A model generated the notes under the pieces. That model made no database searches. It was not told the origin of the DNA and saw only the letters and a program-made list of their open reading frames with translations. Below are positions 1 through 9,715 of a stretch of 64,000 bases of DNA, one piece after another. The stretch comes from Pedobacter ureilyticus (lineage in GTDB: Bacteria; Bacteroidota; Bacteroidia; Sphingobacteriales; Sphingobacteriaceae), in the NCBI RefSeq assembly GCF_005925345.1, contig NZ_SSHJ01000001.1, forward strand, positions 248,001-312,000. Reading direction: 5' to 3'. Each line of letters opens with the position of its first letter. The stretch's first letter is position 1. A program made the translations under genes and the position numbers.

Positions 1-446
1 GGTATAAAAATACACTATTTGTTTTCATTGCCGACCATGGCCATACGTTACCTAAAAATAATCATGAAATTTACGAACCACAACGGTATCACATTCCTTT
101 GATATTTTATGGAGATGTAATTAAGAGTGATTTTAAAGGTAAAATATTTGACCACACAGGAAGCCAACAAGATCTGTCTGCTACTTTACTTTCGCAGCTC
201 AACATCAGCAATAAAGATTTCAGGTGGAGCAAAAACCTGCTTAACCCATATAGCAAACATTTTGCTTATTTTAGCTGGGATAATGGTTTTGGTTTTATAG
301 ATAATGGACATGCAGTAACTTTTGATAATTTAGGTAAAAGTGTACTTTATAATAATAAGCCAGAAGATGCTAAACAGACTAACCAAATATTAAATACAGG
401 AAAAGCTTATATCCAATCTGTTTATCAACATTTTATTGACCTTTAA
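1..446 (+). CDS. Sulfatase / LTA-synthase-fold enzyme, C-terminal part only
   Basis: The frame is open from base 3 and runs off the left edge of the window, leaving about 147 C-terminal residues. The visible start reads FVFIADHGHTLP and then H..Y.P.R.HIPLIFYGD. This is the metal-binding Asp-His segment and following strand of alkaline-phosphatase-superfamily phosphoglycerol transferases and sulfatases (LTA synthase-like membrane proteins). Downstream are the usual tail elements: a DLSATLL segment, a WSKNLLNP segment and a short glycine/aspartate stretch. The family transfers or hydrolyses phosphoglycerol or sulfate esters at the periplasmic face. The membrane domain and nucleophile lie outside the window, so the substrate cannot be judged. 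The family call is firm and the exact function is open. Confidence 0.8.
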   Translation, partial: YKNTLFVFIADHGHTLPKNNHEIYEPQRYHIPLIFYGDVIKSDFKGKIFDHTGSQQDLSATLLSQLNISNKDFRWSKNLLNPYSKHFAYFSWDNGFGFIDNGHAVTFDNLGKSVLYNNKPEDAKQTNQILNTGKAYIQSVYQHFIDL

Positions 447-560
447 AAAGTAAAAATAAAACTTAACAACTATACAAATGAAACCATCATGATTTTTCAA
501 ACCACACAATGGGATGAATAAATCTGATAGCTTCATTACCATTAAAAACAATTTATAAAG

Positions 561-2732
561 ATGAAAATCACCAAATTATTTATTGCTTATACCTTAGCCT
601 CTTTTTTAGGGATAGGCTTTGCAAAAGCACAAAGAGGTGGCATTAACTGGACCAAAGATGGCAACAGTTATTACCAAAATACTGGAGGAGAAATAGTGAC
701 TATTACTTTACCAAAGAATGAAAGAAAAACCATTGTAAGTAGAGCTCTACTTACACCAGCAAACCAAACAAGCCCACTCCGTGTAAGAAGTTTTCAACTA
801 ACTGATGATGGAAGCAAAGCATTGATTTACACCAATACCAAAAGAGTTTGGCGCCAAGATAGCCGAGGCGATTATTGGGTTGCTGACATAGCCAACAACA
901 CTTTAAAACAAATTGGAAAAGGAAAACCTGCCTCATCCTTAATGTTTGCTAAGTTCTCTCCAGACGGTTCAAAAGTGGCCTACGTAAGCGAACACAATGT
1001 ATATGTAGAAGATTTAGCGACGGGTAATATCAAACCGCTTACTACCAACGGAACAGCTAGAATGATCAATGGTACGTTTGACTGGGTTTACGAAGAAGAA
1101 TTTGGCTGTTTAGATGGATTTAGATGGGCACCCGATGGAAAATCCATTGCTTATTGGCAAATAGATGCTACCAAAATTAGAAACTTCTTGATGATCAACA
1201 ACACCGACTCGATTTACTCGTTTAACGTTCCGGTAGAATATCCTAAAGTGGGTCAAGATCCTTCCGCTTGCAAAATTGGAGTGGTAGATATCACCACGGC
1301 TAAAACCAATTGGTTAGCTGTTCCAGGTAGTGCTGTTCAAAACTATATCCCTCGTATGGATTGGATCCCAAACAGCAATGAAATCATCCTACAACAATTA
1401 AACCGCGAGCAAAACCAAAGCAAATTATTTGTGGCTAATGCCGCCAGCGGTGCCGTTAACGAAATTTATAAAGAAACCAATACATCGTGGATAGATGCCC
1501 AAGATCAGTTCATTTGGTTAAACGGCAACAAAGAATTTATCTATCAAACTGAAAAAGATAGCTACAACCACTTCTATCGCATAAGCAAAGATGGTAAAAA
1601 GGAAACTTTAATTACCAAAGGCAATTACGATGTGATTGATTTAAGCTTGGTTGATGAAAAAAACAATACCATCTATTTTATGGCTTCGCCTAACAATGCT
1701 ACTCAAAAATATCTTTACAAAACAAAATTAGATGGCAAAGGTAAATTGGAGATGGTTACCCCATCTGTTTTACCTGGTACACACAGTTACTCTATCTCGC
1801 CAAATGGACTTTTTGCACGCCACAGTTACAATAGTTCTGTAGTTGCTCCAGTTACCGAATGGATGAATTTTACCACCAATAACCCATTAAGTATGGAAGG
1901 TAGCATTACCAGCCAATTAGGTAAGCAAACAGCTATTAAAAACAAAGTAGAATTTTTTAAAGTAACTACCGACGACGGAGTTGAAATGGACGGCTGGATG
2001 AAAAAACCAGACAATTTTGATGCGACCAAAAAATATCCGGTAGTGTTTTATGTGTATGGCGAACCAGCCTCGCAAACTGCTGCCGATGTTTGGGGTGCCG
2101 GAAGAAACGGCCTTTACGCCGGCGATATGGCTAAAGATGGTTACATCTATATTTCTATGGATAACCGCGGAGCTCCAGTGCCAAAAGGTACTGCATGGAG
2201 AAAAGCAATTTACAAGAACATTGGTGTAATTAACATCCGGGATCAGGCGATGGCTACCAAAAAATTATTGGCTACTTATCCTTTTATGGATAAAGACCGT
2301 GTTGCTGTTCATGGCTGGAGCGGCGGAGGTTCATCAACCTTAAATTTATTGTTCCAATATCCAGAAATTTATAAAACAGGCATTGCAGTGGCCGCTGTAG
2401 CCAATCAGTTAACCTACGATAACATTTATCAGGAGCGCTACATGGGAACTCCCTTCCCTACCACAGACGCTTATGTGAAAGGATCCCCAATTACCCACGC
2501 AAAAAACCTAAAAGGAAACTTGTTATACATACATGGCACTGGCGATGATAATGTACATTACCAAAATGCAGAAATGCTGATTAATGAGTTAGTGAAACAT
2601 AAAAAAGTTTTTCAATTAATGAGCTATCCGAACCGTACACACAGTATTGGCGAAGGCGAAGGAACTCGAGAACATTTAGCCTTAATTTTTACTAAGTTTT
2701 TAAAAGAAAACTGCCCTCCAGGAGGAAGGTAA
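561..2732 (+). CDS. Dipeptidyl peptidase IV-type S9 serine peptidase
   Basis: This is a 723-residue exported peptidase that should release dipeptides, typically X-Pro or X-Ala, from peptide N-termini in the periplasm or at the cell surface. Residues 1-24 form a signal peptide ending AKA. Residues ~60-480 match the DPP-IV beta-propeller, including DWVYEEEF at ~174-181, whose paired glutamates bind the substrate amino terminus. The alpha/beta-hydrolase domain carries the triad Ser587 (GWSGGG), Asp662 (HGTGDDNVH) and His694 (NRTHS). Length and order are normal for subfamily S9B, and no key residue is missing. ATG follows an A-rich stretch with no obvious Shine-Dalgarno, as is usual in this phylum. 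The gene has its own terminator and may be monocistronic. Confidence 0.93.
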   Translation: MKITKLFIAYTLASFLGIGFAKAQRGGINWTKDGNSYYQNTGGEIVTITLPKNERKTIVSRALLTPANQTSPLRVRSFQLTDDGSKALIYTNTKRVWRQDSRGDYWVADIANNTLKQIGKGKPASSLMFAKFSPDGSKVAYVSEHNVYVEDLATGNIKPLTTNGTARMINGTFDWVYEEEFGCLDGFRWAPDGKSIAYWQIDATKIRNFLMINNTDSIYSFNVPVEYPKVGQDPSACKIGVVDITTAKTNWLAVPGSAVQNYIPRMDWIPNSNEIILQQLNREQNQSKLFVANAASGAVNEIYKETNTSWIDAQDQFIWLNGNKEFIYQTEKDSYNHFYRISKDGKKETLITKGNYDVIDLSLVDEKNNTIYFMASPNNATQKYLYKTKLDGKGKLEMVTPSVLPGTHSYSISPNGLFARHSYNSSVVAPVTEWMNFTTNNPLSMEGSITSQLGKQTAIKNKVEFFKVTTDDGVEMDGWMKKPDNFDATKKYPVVFYVYGEPASQTAADVWGAGRNGLYAGDMAKDGYIYISMDNRGAPVPKGTAWRKAIYKNIGVINIRDQAMATKKLLATYPFMDKDRVAVHGWSGGGSSTLNLLFQYPEIYKTGIAVAAVANQLTYDNIYQERYMGTPFPTTDAYVKGSPITHAKNLKGNLLYIHGTGDDNVHYQNAEMLINELVKHKKVFQLMSYPNRTHSIGEGEGTREHLALIFTKFLKENCPPGGR

Positions 2733-2754
2733 AATACTTATCTATTAATTTCAC

Positions 2755-2790
2755 AAAGGCGGAGCAATTACAAGTTCCGCCTTTTGGTTT
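2755..2790 (+). terminator. Rho-independent terminator after the DPP-IV gene
   Basis: The inverted repeat AAAGGCGGA / TCCGCCTTT (2755-2763 and 2776-2784) has a 12-nt loop and a T-rich tail, 22 bases after the stop codon. It separates the DPP-IV gene from the metalloprotease gene on the same strand. Confidence 0.75.
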
Positions 2791-2974
2791 TCAACATTTT
2801 TTTGAGTTCTCAACATTTTAAAAATTGCTGCAACATTTCCAATTTGTCACCGTCTAATCTCTAATCGGATATTAATATTTAACCTTAATTAATTAACTTG
2901 CTTAAATTTAACAGGAAGAAATAGAAGCATTTCAACTCACGCTAATCAACCAGTAAAAACTAACTAAATTAAAA

Positions 2975-5623
2975 ATGAAGAAACATTTATGGTTAATTCC
3001 TGCTGCTGCACTATTTGCTTTAAGTGCTAACGCTCAGGAAACAAAAAAAGCAGACAAACCTGCTGACACTACGAAAAAAGTGGCGCCAACAACGCCTCCA
3101 ACCCCGCCCAAACCAACAGTTGCCGACAAAACCAAATCAAGCAAAAAAATTGATGGTTTATTTACGCTTTACAAAGACACGGTTACAGGTAGCTTACAAT
3201 TGTATATCAAAAAAGATCAATTAGGTAAAGACTACATCTACCAAAGTTTTTCTATGGGTGGGCCAACAAGATTGTTCCTTAACCAGAACATGATCAGAAA
3301 CACCAAATTGTTTCAAATTAAACAAGTTGATGATAAGGTTGAGTTCTTAGAGAAAAATACTGCTTTTTATTACGACCCGGCCAACCCAGTAAGTAAAGCA
3401 GCTAATGTAGATGTTTCTGACGCTGTTTTCTTTGCAGATAAATTTAGTGCTAAAGATGATAACGGCTATTTAATCTCTGTAGATGGCTTGTTTTTAAGTG
3501 ATAAGCTTGATCCGGTAAAACCTACCACGCCTCCGGGATTGCCTCCAGGTGCGATGTTTAATTTAGGTAATTTAAACGTTGCAAAATCAAAATATCAGGC
3601 TGTAAAATCTTTTAACGGCAACACAGACGTTGTTGTAGATCTTGCTTACGACAATGCCAACCCCTTGAATGGTGGCGGGAAAGATATTACCGATGCCAGA
3701 TACGTTCGCGTAAAAATGCAGCACTCGTTCTTGGAAGTACCGCAAAATGATTTCAGACCACGTAGAGACGATCCGAGAGTAGGCTATTTTGGAGCGGAAG
3801 TAGATAACTTGACTTCTGTAGATGCAACTCCTTACAAAGACTTCATCAGCCGTTGGAACTTGAAAAAGAAAAATCCTAACGCTAAATTAAGTGAGCCAGT
3901 AGAACCCATTGTTTTCTGGATTGAGAATACCACACCCGTAGAATATCGTCCAATTATTAAAGAAGCTGGCGAGAAATGGAACGAAGCCTTTGAAAAAGCT
4001 GGTTTCAAAAATGCGGTAGTGATGAAACAAATGCCAGATGATGCTACTTGGGATCCTTCAGACATTGCCTACAACGTAATTCGCTGGGTATCTTCAGCCT
4101 ACCCTTCGTATGGTGCAATCGGTCCAAGCTTCTATAATCCTCTAACCGGACAAATCTTAGGTGCTGATATTACGGTAGAATGGAAATCTGGTGCCGGAAC
4201 CGTGGTACAAGACCAATTATATAATGGCGGTCCATCTATGGCGATGAACTTACCTTGGGAAAATCCTACTGAAGCGGTTGCCCAAACACAGCATGGAGCA
4301 CACAACCATAAAGATAAAAACCACATGGCTTTCTGTTCGCTAGCTAACGAGTTGAGTATGCAGTACCAAACTGGTTTAGCAGCTATCGAAGTTTTAGACG
4401 CCGATGTTTCTGAAGCAGCCAGAGCAGCAACCGTTAAAGAAATGCACAAACAGTTCTTGTACTATCTAATCATGCATGAAATGGGCCATACTTTAGGCTT
4501 AAATCACAACATGAAAGCCAGCCAGATGTTAAGCCCAGCTCAAATGAACGATAAGAGCTTAACTCGTAAAATTGGTTTGCAAGGTTCAGTAATGGATTAC
4601 CCGGCAATCAACGTAAGCAGCGATCGTAGCAAACAAGGCGATTACTATACAACCAAAGCAGGTCCTTATGATTTATGGGCAATTGAATACGGCTACACTC
4701 CTTTCAGCGAGAAAGAAGAAGAAGCTGGCTTAAATAAAATCTTGAGCAGAAGTACCGATCCTCAATTGGCTTTCGGTAACGATGCAGATGATATGCGTAG
4801 CCCAGGTGGCGGTATAGACCCAAGAGTTAATGTGAACGACCAAACCAATGATATGGTAACTTATGGCGAAGATCGTTTTAAATTGATCAATGCCATGATC
4901 CCAAAATTGAAAGAGAGATTTGCTAAACCTAACCAAAGTTATCAAGAATTACGTAGCAAATACTACCAGCTTAATGGCCAGCGAGCAAGCATGGCAGCGG
5001 CCTTAAGCCGTTACATTGGTGGTGTTTACGTAGACCGTAGCTTTGTAGGGCAACAAACTACTACAGCGCCATTTACGCCAGTTCCAGCTGAATATCAAAA
5101 GAAAGCTTTGGCCTTGCTAAGCACTTATGTTTTTGCACCTAATGCATTTGATGCCGATAAAGCACTATTTCCTTATCTACAAATCCAACGTAGGGGTTTT
5201 GGTTTCTTCGGCAGCACAGAAGATGTTAAACCGCAAAGTACATTTTTGTCATTACAATTGGGTACTTTAGCTCAGCTGCTACATCCAACTACGTTGAGCA
5301 GAATAAACAACAGCGGTTTATACGGAAATACTTATTCGGTAGCTAGCGTGATGAATGATTTAACTGATGATATCTTTGCTGCTGATTTAAAAAGCAATGT
5401 AAACTTGTTCCGTCAAAACTTACAGACAGAATATGTTAAAGCTGCTGCCGCTATTGTTGCCGCTCCAGGTGGTTACGACAATGCGAGTAAAGCTGCCGCT
5501 TTGGCTACTTTAGTGAAAATTAAAGGTCAGTTAGCTACGGCTTCAAGCTCAGATGAGCAAACCAAAGCGCATAGAACCGCATTAACTTTCTTAATAGACA
5601 AGGCTACTGCGGTAAGTAAGTAA
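2975..5623 (+). CDS. Zinc-dependent metalloprotease (DUF5117/DUF5118, M10-like)
   Basis: This is an 882-residue exported protein. It begins with a signal peptide of about 20 residues ending SANA, then a Lys/Pro/Thr-rich linker to ~residue 55. The middle carries the extended zinc motif HEMGHTLGLNH, with ligands His501, His505 and His511 and catalytic Glu502, followed by a VMDYP segment resembling a Met-turn. The flanking regions match the Bacteroidota-type large metalloproteases annotated with DUF5117, DUF5118 and DUF4953 domains. The protein should hydrolyse proteins in the periplasm or outside the cell, but natural substrates are unknown. I see no T9SS tail. Full length and an intact active site argue for a working enzyme. 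Confidence 0.88.
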   Translation: MKKHLWLIPAAALFALSANAQETKKADKPADTTKKVAPTTPPTPPKPTVADKTKSSKKIDGLFTLYKDTVTGSLQLYIKKDQLGKDYIYQSFSMGGPTRLFLNQNMIRNTKLFQIKQVDDKVEFLEKNTAFYYDPANPVSKAANVDVSDAVFFADKFSAKDDNGYLISVDGLFLSDKLDPVKPTTPPGLPPGAMFNLGNLNVAKSKYQAVKSFNGNTDVVVDLAYDNANPLNGGGKDITDARYVRVKMQHSFLEVPQNDFRPRRDDPRVGYFGAEVDNLTSVDATPYKDFISRWNLKKKNPNAKLSEPVEPIVFWIENTTPVEYRPIIKEAGEKWNEAFEKAGFKNAVVMKQMPDDATWDPSDIAYNVIRWVSSAYPSYGAIGPSFYNPLTGQILGADITVEWKSGAGTVVQDQLYNGGPSMAMNLPWENPTEAVAQTQHGAHNHKDKNHMAFCSLANELSMQYQTGLAAIEVLDADVSEAARAATVKEMHKQFLYYLIMHEMGHTLGLNHNMKASQMLSPAQMNDKSLTRKIGLQGSVMDYPAINVSSDRSKQGDYYTTKAGPYDLWAIEYGYTPFSEKEEEAGLNKILSRSTDPQLAFGNDADDMRSPGGGIDPRVNVNDQTNDMVTYGEDRFKLINAMIPKLKERFAKPNQSYQELRSKYYQLNGQRASMAAALSRYIGGVYVDRSFVGQQTTTAPFTPVPAEYQKKALALLSTYVFAPNAFDADKALFPYLQIQRRGFGFFGSTEDVKPQSTFLSLQLGTLAQLLHPTTLSRINNSGLYGNTYSVASVMNDLTDDIFAADLKSNVNLFRQNLQTEYVKAAAAIVAAPGGYDNASKAAALATLVKIKGQLATASSSDEQTKAHRTALTFLIDKATAVSK

Positions 5624-5644
5624 TCTATTTTGGCTTAAATAAAA

Positions 5645-5782
5645 ACAAGGCTGTCTTAAAAGTTGTTCGTCATCTCGAACGTGAGAGAGAGATCTGCTCC
5701 AGAAGCAATACTGAAACAGATTTCTCCCCCTCCGATCGTCGAAATGACGATATTATTTCACTTTTGATACAGCCTTGTTTTT
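5645..5782. repeat. Nested palindromic intergenic repeat element, copy 1
   Basis: Outer arms AAACAAGGCTGT (~5643-5654) and ACAGCCTTGTTT (~5769-5780) enclose a second, imperfect inverted pair. The inner left arm is GTCATCTCGA with a GAGA-rich extension to GATCTG; the inner right arm is CAGATTTCTC leading to TCGAAATGAC. The element sits between convergent genes and its T-rich flanks could terminate transcription both ways. The segment AGTTGTTCGTCATCTCGA (5661-5678) recurs in inverse orientation at 12936-12953 with one mismatch, which marks it as a dispersed repeat. Confidence 0.75.
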
Positions 5783-5808
5783 TGCTTTTTAAAATTATTC
5801 TTAAAATA

Positions 5809-6318
5809 TCATCTATCTCTCTTGTTACTCCGTAACATCAAACCAAAATCTTGTTTCAATGCCATCGCATTCACAATCATAATTAAACGCTTTGTTCTGG
5901 TAACTTCTGTTTTTGCAGTATTTAACCAATTGATAAAATAATTTTGGTGTGATTTGGTATAAGATAAAAATTGCTCCAACAATCCGTCTTCTTGAGCCAA
6001 GCAAATCTCCAGATCTTCAGGCATTTCTACTCTATAATCTATATCATGTTCCAAAGAAAGTGATACTGGCCGACCAGCTTCTTTCTTTAGTTGCTTGCGG
6101 ATTTTACCATCTAAAGGCAAGATAAAATCGCCACTGCCCATTGGTAGTAAACTTTTCCCATTAATCTGAAGGTTGTCAATCTGTCCACGAACGCGAAACG
6201 ATCTATTGTCGCCAGGCTTGATTTGTTGTGCAACAGTTTCTGGAATAAAAATATAGCTCCAGCCGGTTTTTTCGCCGTTATTTTCAAATTTTTCTATTTC
6301 AGCAGTGAACTGTACCAT
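5809..6318 (-). CDS. DUF1905 / YdeI (OmdA)-family protein
   Basis: This is a 169-residue cytosolic-looking protein with no signal peptide. Residues 1-90 fit DUF1905: an opening beta segment, GWSYIFIPE, FRVRGQID and GDFILPLDG. The second half has the YdeI/OmdA-type ending, with LPEDLE-like and WLNTAKTEVTRTKRL segments in which a basic helix closes the protein. Relatives are annotated as bacteriocin-protection or OmpD-associated proteins, but the biochemical role is not established. The gene stands alone, convergent with the metalloprotease gene and separated from the LRR gene by a terminator. Confidence 0.8.
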   Translation of the reverse strand: MVQFTAEIEKFENNGEKTGWSYIFIPETVAQQIKPGDNRSFRVRGQIDNLQINGKSLLPMGSGDFILPLDGKIRKQLKKEAGRPVSLSLEHDIDYRVEMPEDLEICLAQEDGLLEQFLSYTKSHQNYFINWLNTAKTEVTRTKRLIMIVNAMALKQDFGLMLRSNKRDR

Positions 6319-6366
6319 GGTTTAAAGATAAAAGAATAACCACAAAAAAGCTCAACTCTTTAAACC

Positions 6367-6417
6367 AAAAAAAGATGTCATGAATGCAAGCTTTAGATTG
6401 CTTGCATTCATGACATC
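6367..6417 (-). terminator. Strong intrinsic terminator of the LRR gene
   Basis: A perfect 18-bp stem (GATGTCATGAATGCAAGC at 6374-6391 and its complement at 6400-6417) has an 8-nt loop. On the minus strand it is followed by seven T residues. It lies just after the stop codon of the LRR gene. Confidence 0.9.
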
Positions 6418-6438
6418 CTTTTAAAAATAACCTAAGGT

Positions 6439-9400
6439 TTAATTTTTCACGACTTTGATCGTTTCTTGATGAAGTTCTCCACGCAGTCTAAGCACATAAG
6501 TTCCTGCAGCAATATTGTTTAAGGAAACTCGAGTTGATGATTCTGTAATACCAATAGCTTTACTAAACAATAATTTACCACCCATATCAAATACCCACAA
6601 GCTGTTAAAATTTTTGTCCTTAAAGTTAATATCTACCCAATCTCTTGTAGGATTAGGATAAAAGGTAACCCGCTGATCCGTTAAATTAAAACTAACATTT
6701 CTCACACCTAAACTATTAATCTTCCCGTCATCATCTAATTGGTGTAATTCATAATAATTATTTCCATTTAACGGCATTCTATCTATATAACTATAGCTGT
6801 AATGAACGCCTTGTCGTTGAATTTCAGGGGGTATTTCTGCAATTTTTAGGTTTCTGCTATCATCGCCCCTACGATAAATTATAAAACCACGGTTACGTTG
6901 CTCTGATGCGGTAGACCATTCCAACTTTGCAGAACTGCCTATAGCACTAGCTTTAAATTCCACCAAAGTTACTGGCAAGGTGTAATTGCAGTTTTCGTTA
7001 TAATTTGCACTATTGTCTTTTTGCCAATTGGTATTCTCAGTAGCTGCAGATACATCATCTACCTGTATACAGCTTAAATTAGGATTAACAGTCGCATTTA
7101 ATTCCGCTAATTCATAATTGTTTTCGTTTTTTAAATCAAGCACCACAAGGGAATTATGTTCACAATACAAAGCATTTAACATTCTGTTTTTAGTTAAATC
7201 CAACTTCAAAATTTGGTTAAAACTACAATTTAGCCACATCAAACGCGTGTTAGCCAACAAATCCAAAGCAGTTAAATTGTTATCATGACAATCAAGCGTT
7301 AACAGTGCGCCATTATTACTTAGGTCTAAAACAGTAAGTTCATTTCCATAGCACTCTAATATGGTCAAGTTTGGATTTTGTGTGAGGTTAATACTAGTTA
7401 GCTCATTATTATTACAGCTAACAACACCTAAATTAGCGTTACTACTCAAATCTAAAGAAGTAAGCTTATTATCATAACAATCTAAACTAGAAAGCGCCGT
7501 ATTGTTACTCAAATTTAAGGAAGTAATCATGTTTTGTCCACAGCTAAGGCCAACCAAAGCAGGGTTACCGCTCACGTCCAAATTGGTAAGCTGGTTATCG
7601 TTTACACCAAGAGAAATCAGCGCTGGGCTTTTAGAAACATCTATGTTGGTAAGCTGATTAGCCGAACAATACACAAATATTAACTCAGTATTTTGGCTTA
7701 AATCAAGTGTAGTGAGTTGATTTTCTTCACAGTCTAAATTAGCTAGTTTTGTATTTTTAGTCAAATCAAGGCTAGTGAGATTGTTCTTTTTACAAGTAAT
7801 TCCTTTCAAATTCACAAACGCTTCTACACCTGTAAGATCACTAATGCCCAAGTCGTACATATCAAAGTTACGGTCAAATGCTTCTGCCTCCGCAAATTGT
7901 ATTTCGGCATCTCCGTTGGTATTGATATCGGCTCTTGCTAAAAGATAGGCTTTAAAATTAGCATCAGGGATGTAAACAACAGGCTCGTTACAATTGGTTT
8001 TGTAATTTGCTGAAGCATCTTTTTGCCAACCTCCATTGGTAGTATAGGTGTTTGCCTGATCTACATCATCTACCTCAATGCAAAATAACTTCGGGTTTTG
8101 GTTGGCGATGACAAGATAAAGTATATCATTTTTGCCATTTTTAAGGTTAAGACTAGAAAGTGCTGGACTATTTTCGCAAAAAAGTTGTGTTAATGCAATG
8201 TTATTACTGACATCCAAGCTGGAAATGGGATTATTACCACAGATGAGCCTGATTAGCGACGTATTTTGACTAACATCTAACCCTGTAAGTAAGTTATCTT
8301 CACATATTAGCGTATTGAGTACCGTATTTTTTGTAAGGTATAGACTTTGAATTTTATTGGCATTGCAATACATCATTTCCAAAATGATATTTTTAGTAAC
8401 GTCTAAACTATTAAGTTGATTGTTTTGGCAAAACAAAAACTTTAATGCTATGTTTTTGGTCACATTTAGTTCGGTAAGCTGGTTGTCGTTAGCTACCAAA
8501 GCATTGATATTCACGAAAGCCTCAATACCCGTAAGATCAGCAATGTTTTTGTTGGTCAATTGTAACGTTCCCGTAAACGCTTCAGCTTCTGAAACCTGTA
8601 TCTTCCCATCATCATCTGTATCAATTTTTGGATTATGAGCCAGTAAAGCGGCCTTAAAGTTAGCATCTGGAATGTTAACTAGCGGGCGGCAGTCGGTGTT
8701 GTAAGTTGCGGTTGCATCTTTTGTCCAGCTGCTAAACATATCAATAGTTTGAGCATTTGAATACGCTACATCATCTACCTGTATACAGCTCAGCTTTGGG
8801 TTTTCATGAGCTAGCATTCTACTAAAAGCGGTATTGTTTCCATTTTTGATATTCAGATTTTCAAGTTCCGAATTGGAGTAGCATTCTAAAGCAAGTAAAT
8901 TTGGGAATTGGCTTACATCAAGCGTTTTAATTTTCGTAGCTGAACATCTTAAATTTGTTAATTGTTTGCAATTATCCATGTCTATAACTTGGATCGGATT
9001 TGATGAAAAATTCAAACCTGTCAATAAAGTGTTTTGACTTACATCTAAGGTAGCAAGCAGGTTATTGTAACAACTCAATGAGGTAAGTGCTATGTTTTTA
9101 CTAATGTCTAGAGAGGTTAGCCGATTATTCATACAACCAATAGACGTAAGAGCAGTGTTCTCGCTTAAATCTAAAGCAGTCAGTTGGTTGTTGTCGCAAC
9201 CCAATGCAGTAATTGCCGTATTTTTACTGACGTCTAGTGAGGTTAAGTTATTATTGCTGCAAAGTAACCTAGTAACATTTACAAAAGCTTCGATACCCGT
9301 TAGGCTGGTAATATTTTTTCTGATGACATTGATATCTCCCACAATGGCTTCAGCTTCTGAAACCTGTATCTTTCCGTCATTATTAACGTCAATCTTTGGC

Positions 9401-9513
9401 GAATGGGCTAGTAAGGCGGCTTTGAAGTTGGCATCAGGAATATTAACAACTTGTGCCTGAAGTAGGTTTGCACCAATTAAACTTAAGAAAAGTAGTAAAA
9501 GTTTCTCTCTCAT
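6439..9513 (-). CDS. T9SS-exported leucine-rich-repeat protein with three tandem modules
   Basis: This is a surface or secreted protein of about 1,020 residues. ATG at 9513 is preferred because it opens the signal peptide directly (MREKLLLLFL, cleavage after QA); an in-frame start 12 bases upstream is possible. The body repeats one architecture three times, at residues ~26-282, ~283-515 and ~516-848. Each module has an IPDANFKA opening helix, an EF-hand-like loop of type D.N.DG.I, many LRR units (C..N.LT.LDLS.N..L) and a closing CI.VDDV...W.KD..A.Y...C cap. After an Ig/Fn-like linker beginning LPVTLVEF, the last ~75 residues (YPNP...GTYVLRL...KVVKN) form a type A T9SS sorting domain. LRRs suggest ligand or polymer binding; the ligand is unknown. 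Confidence 0.9.
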   Translation of the reverse strand: MREKLLLLFLSLIGANLLQAQVVNIPDANFKAALLAHSPKIDVNNDGKIQVSEAEAIVGDINVIRKNITSLTGIEAFVNVTRLLCSNNNLTSLDVSKNTAITALGCDNNQLTALDLSENTALTSIGCMNNRLTSLDISKNIALTSLSCYNNLLATLDVSQNTLLTGLNFSSNPIQVIDMDNCKQLTNLRCSATKIKTLDVSQFPNLLALECYSNSELENLNIKNGNNTAFSRMLAHENPKLSCIQVDDVAYSNAQTIDMFSSWTKDATATYNTDCRPLVNIPDANFKAALLAHNPKIDTDDDGKIQVSEAEAFTGTLQLTNKNIADLTGIEAFVNINALVANDNQLTELNVTKNIALKFLFCQNNQLNSLDVTKNIILEMMYCNANKIQSLYLTKNTVLNTLICEDNLLTGLDVSQNTSLIRLICGNNPISSLDVSNNIALTQLFCENSPALSSLNLKNGKNDILYLVIANQNPKLFCIEVDDVDQANTYTTNGGWQKDASANYKTNCNEPVVYIPDANFKAYLLARADINTNGDAEIQFAEAEAFDRNFDMYDLGISDLTGVEAFVNLKGITCKKNNLTSLDLTKNTKLANLDCEENQLTTLDLSQNTELIFVYCSANQLTNIDVSKSPALISLGVNDNQLTNLDVSGNPALVGLSCGQNMITSLNLSNNTALSSLDCYDNKLTSLDLSSNANLGVVSCNNNELTSINLTQNPNLTILECYGNELTVLDLSNNGALLTLDCHDNNLTALDLLANTRLMWLNCSFNQILKLDLTKNRMLNALYCEHNSLVVLDLKNENNYELAELNATVNPNLSCIQVDDVSAATENTNWQKDNSANYNENCNYTLPVTLVEFKASAIGSSAKLEWSTASEQRNRGFIIYRRGDDSRNLKIAEIPPEIQRQGVHYSYSYIDRMPLNGNNYYELHQLDDDGKINSLGVRNVSFNLTDQRVTFYPNPTRDWVDINFKDKNFNSLWVFDMGGKLLFSKAIGITESSTRVSLNNIAAGTYVLRLRGELHQETIKVVKN

Positions 9514-9535
9514 AAACGATAACATCTGTTTATGA

Positions 9536-9543
9536 CAAAACTA
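9536..9543 (-). promoter_or_regulatory. Candidate -7 box for the LRR gene
   Basis: On the minus strand the bases read TAGTTTTG, an exact match to the Bacteroidota -7 consensus TAnnTTTG. Transcription would begin near 9530. That leaves a leader of about 15 nt to the ATG at 9513, which supports that start. No good -33 TTTG is visible at the usual distance. Confidence 0.5.
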
Positions 9544-9569
9544 CCCTGTTTTAGCTGTTAGATATGATC

Positions 9570-9613
9570 AAAAAGCACTCAAATATGCTCATGAATTATA
9601 GACATGGAGTGCT
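9570..9613 (-). terminator. Probable terminator after the AraC-type gene
   Basis: Arms AGCACTC (9574-9580) and GAGTGCT (9607-9613) enclose a 26-nt loop and give a run of five T on the minus strand. A second, weaker hairpin (AATCATT 9632-9638 / AATGATT 9669-9675, with inner GAGA/TCTC) lies closer to the gene. Confidence 0.5.
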
Positions 9614-9715
9614 AATTTAAGAATAGCGTTTAATCATTCGCTAACGCTGCTCAAGAGAAAACTCTCGTAATGATTGGTTGAATAAGACCTAGCGATTGCC
9701 TTTAGCTAAAAGGGA

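Noticed and set aside
8420..9460. Long antisense open frames within the LRR gene
   Set aside because: They mirror the repeated LRR codons on the other strand; the T9SS-tailed reading is clearly the real one.
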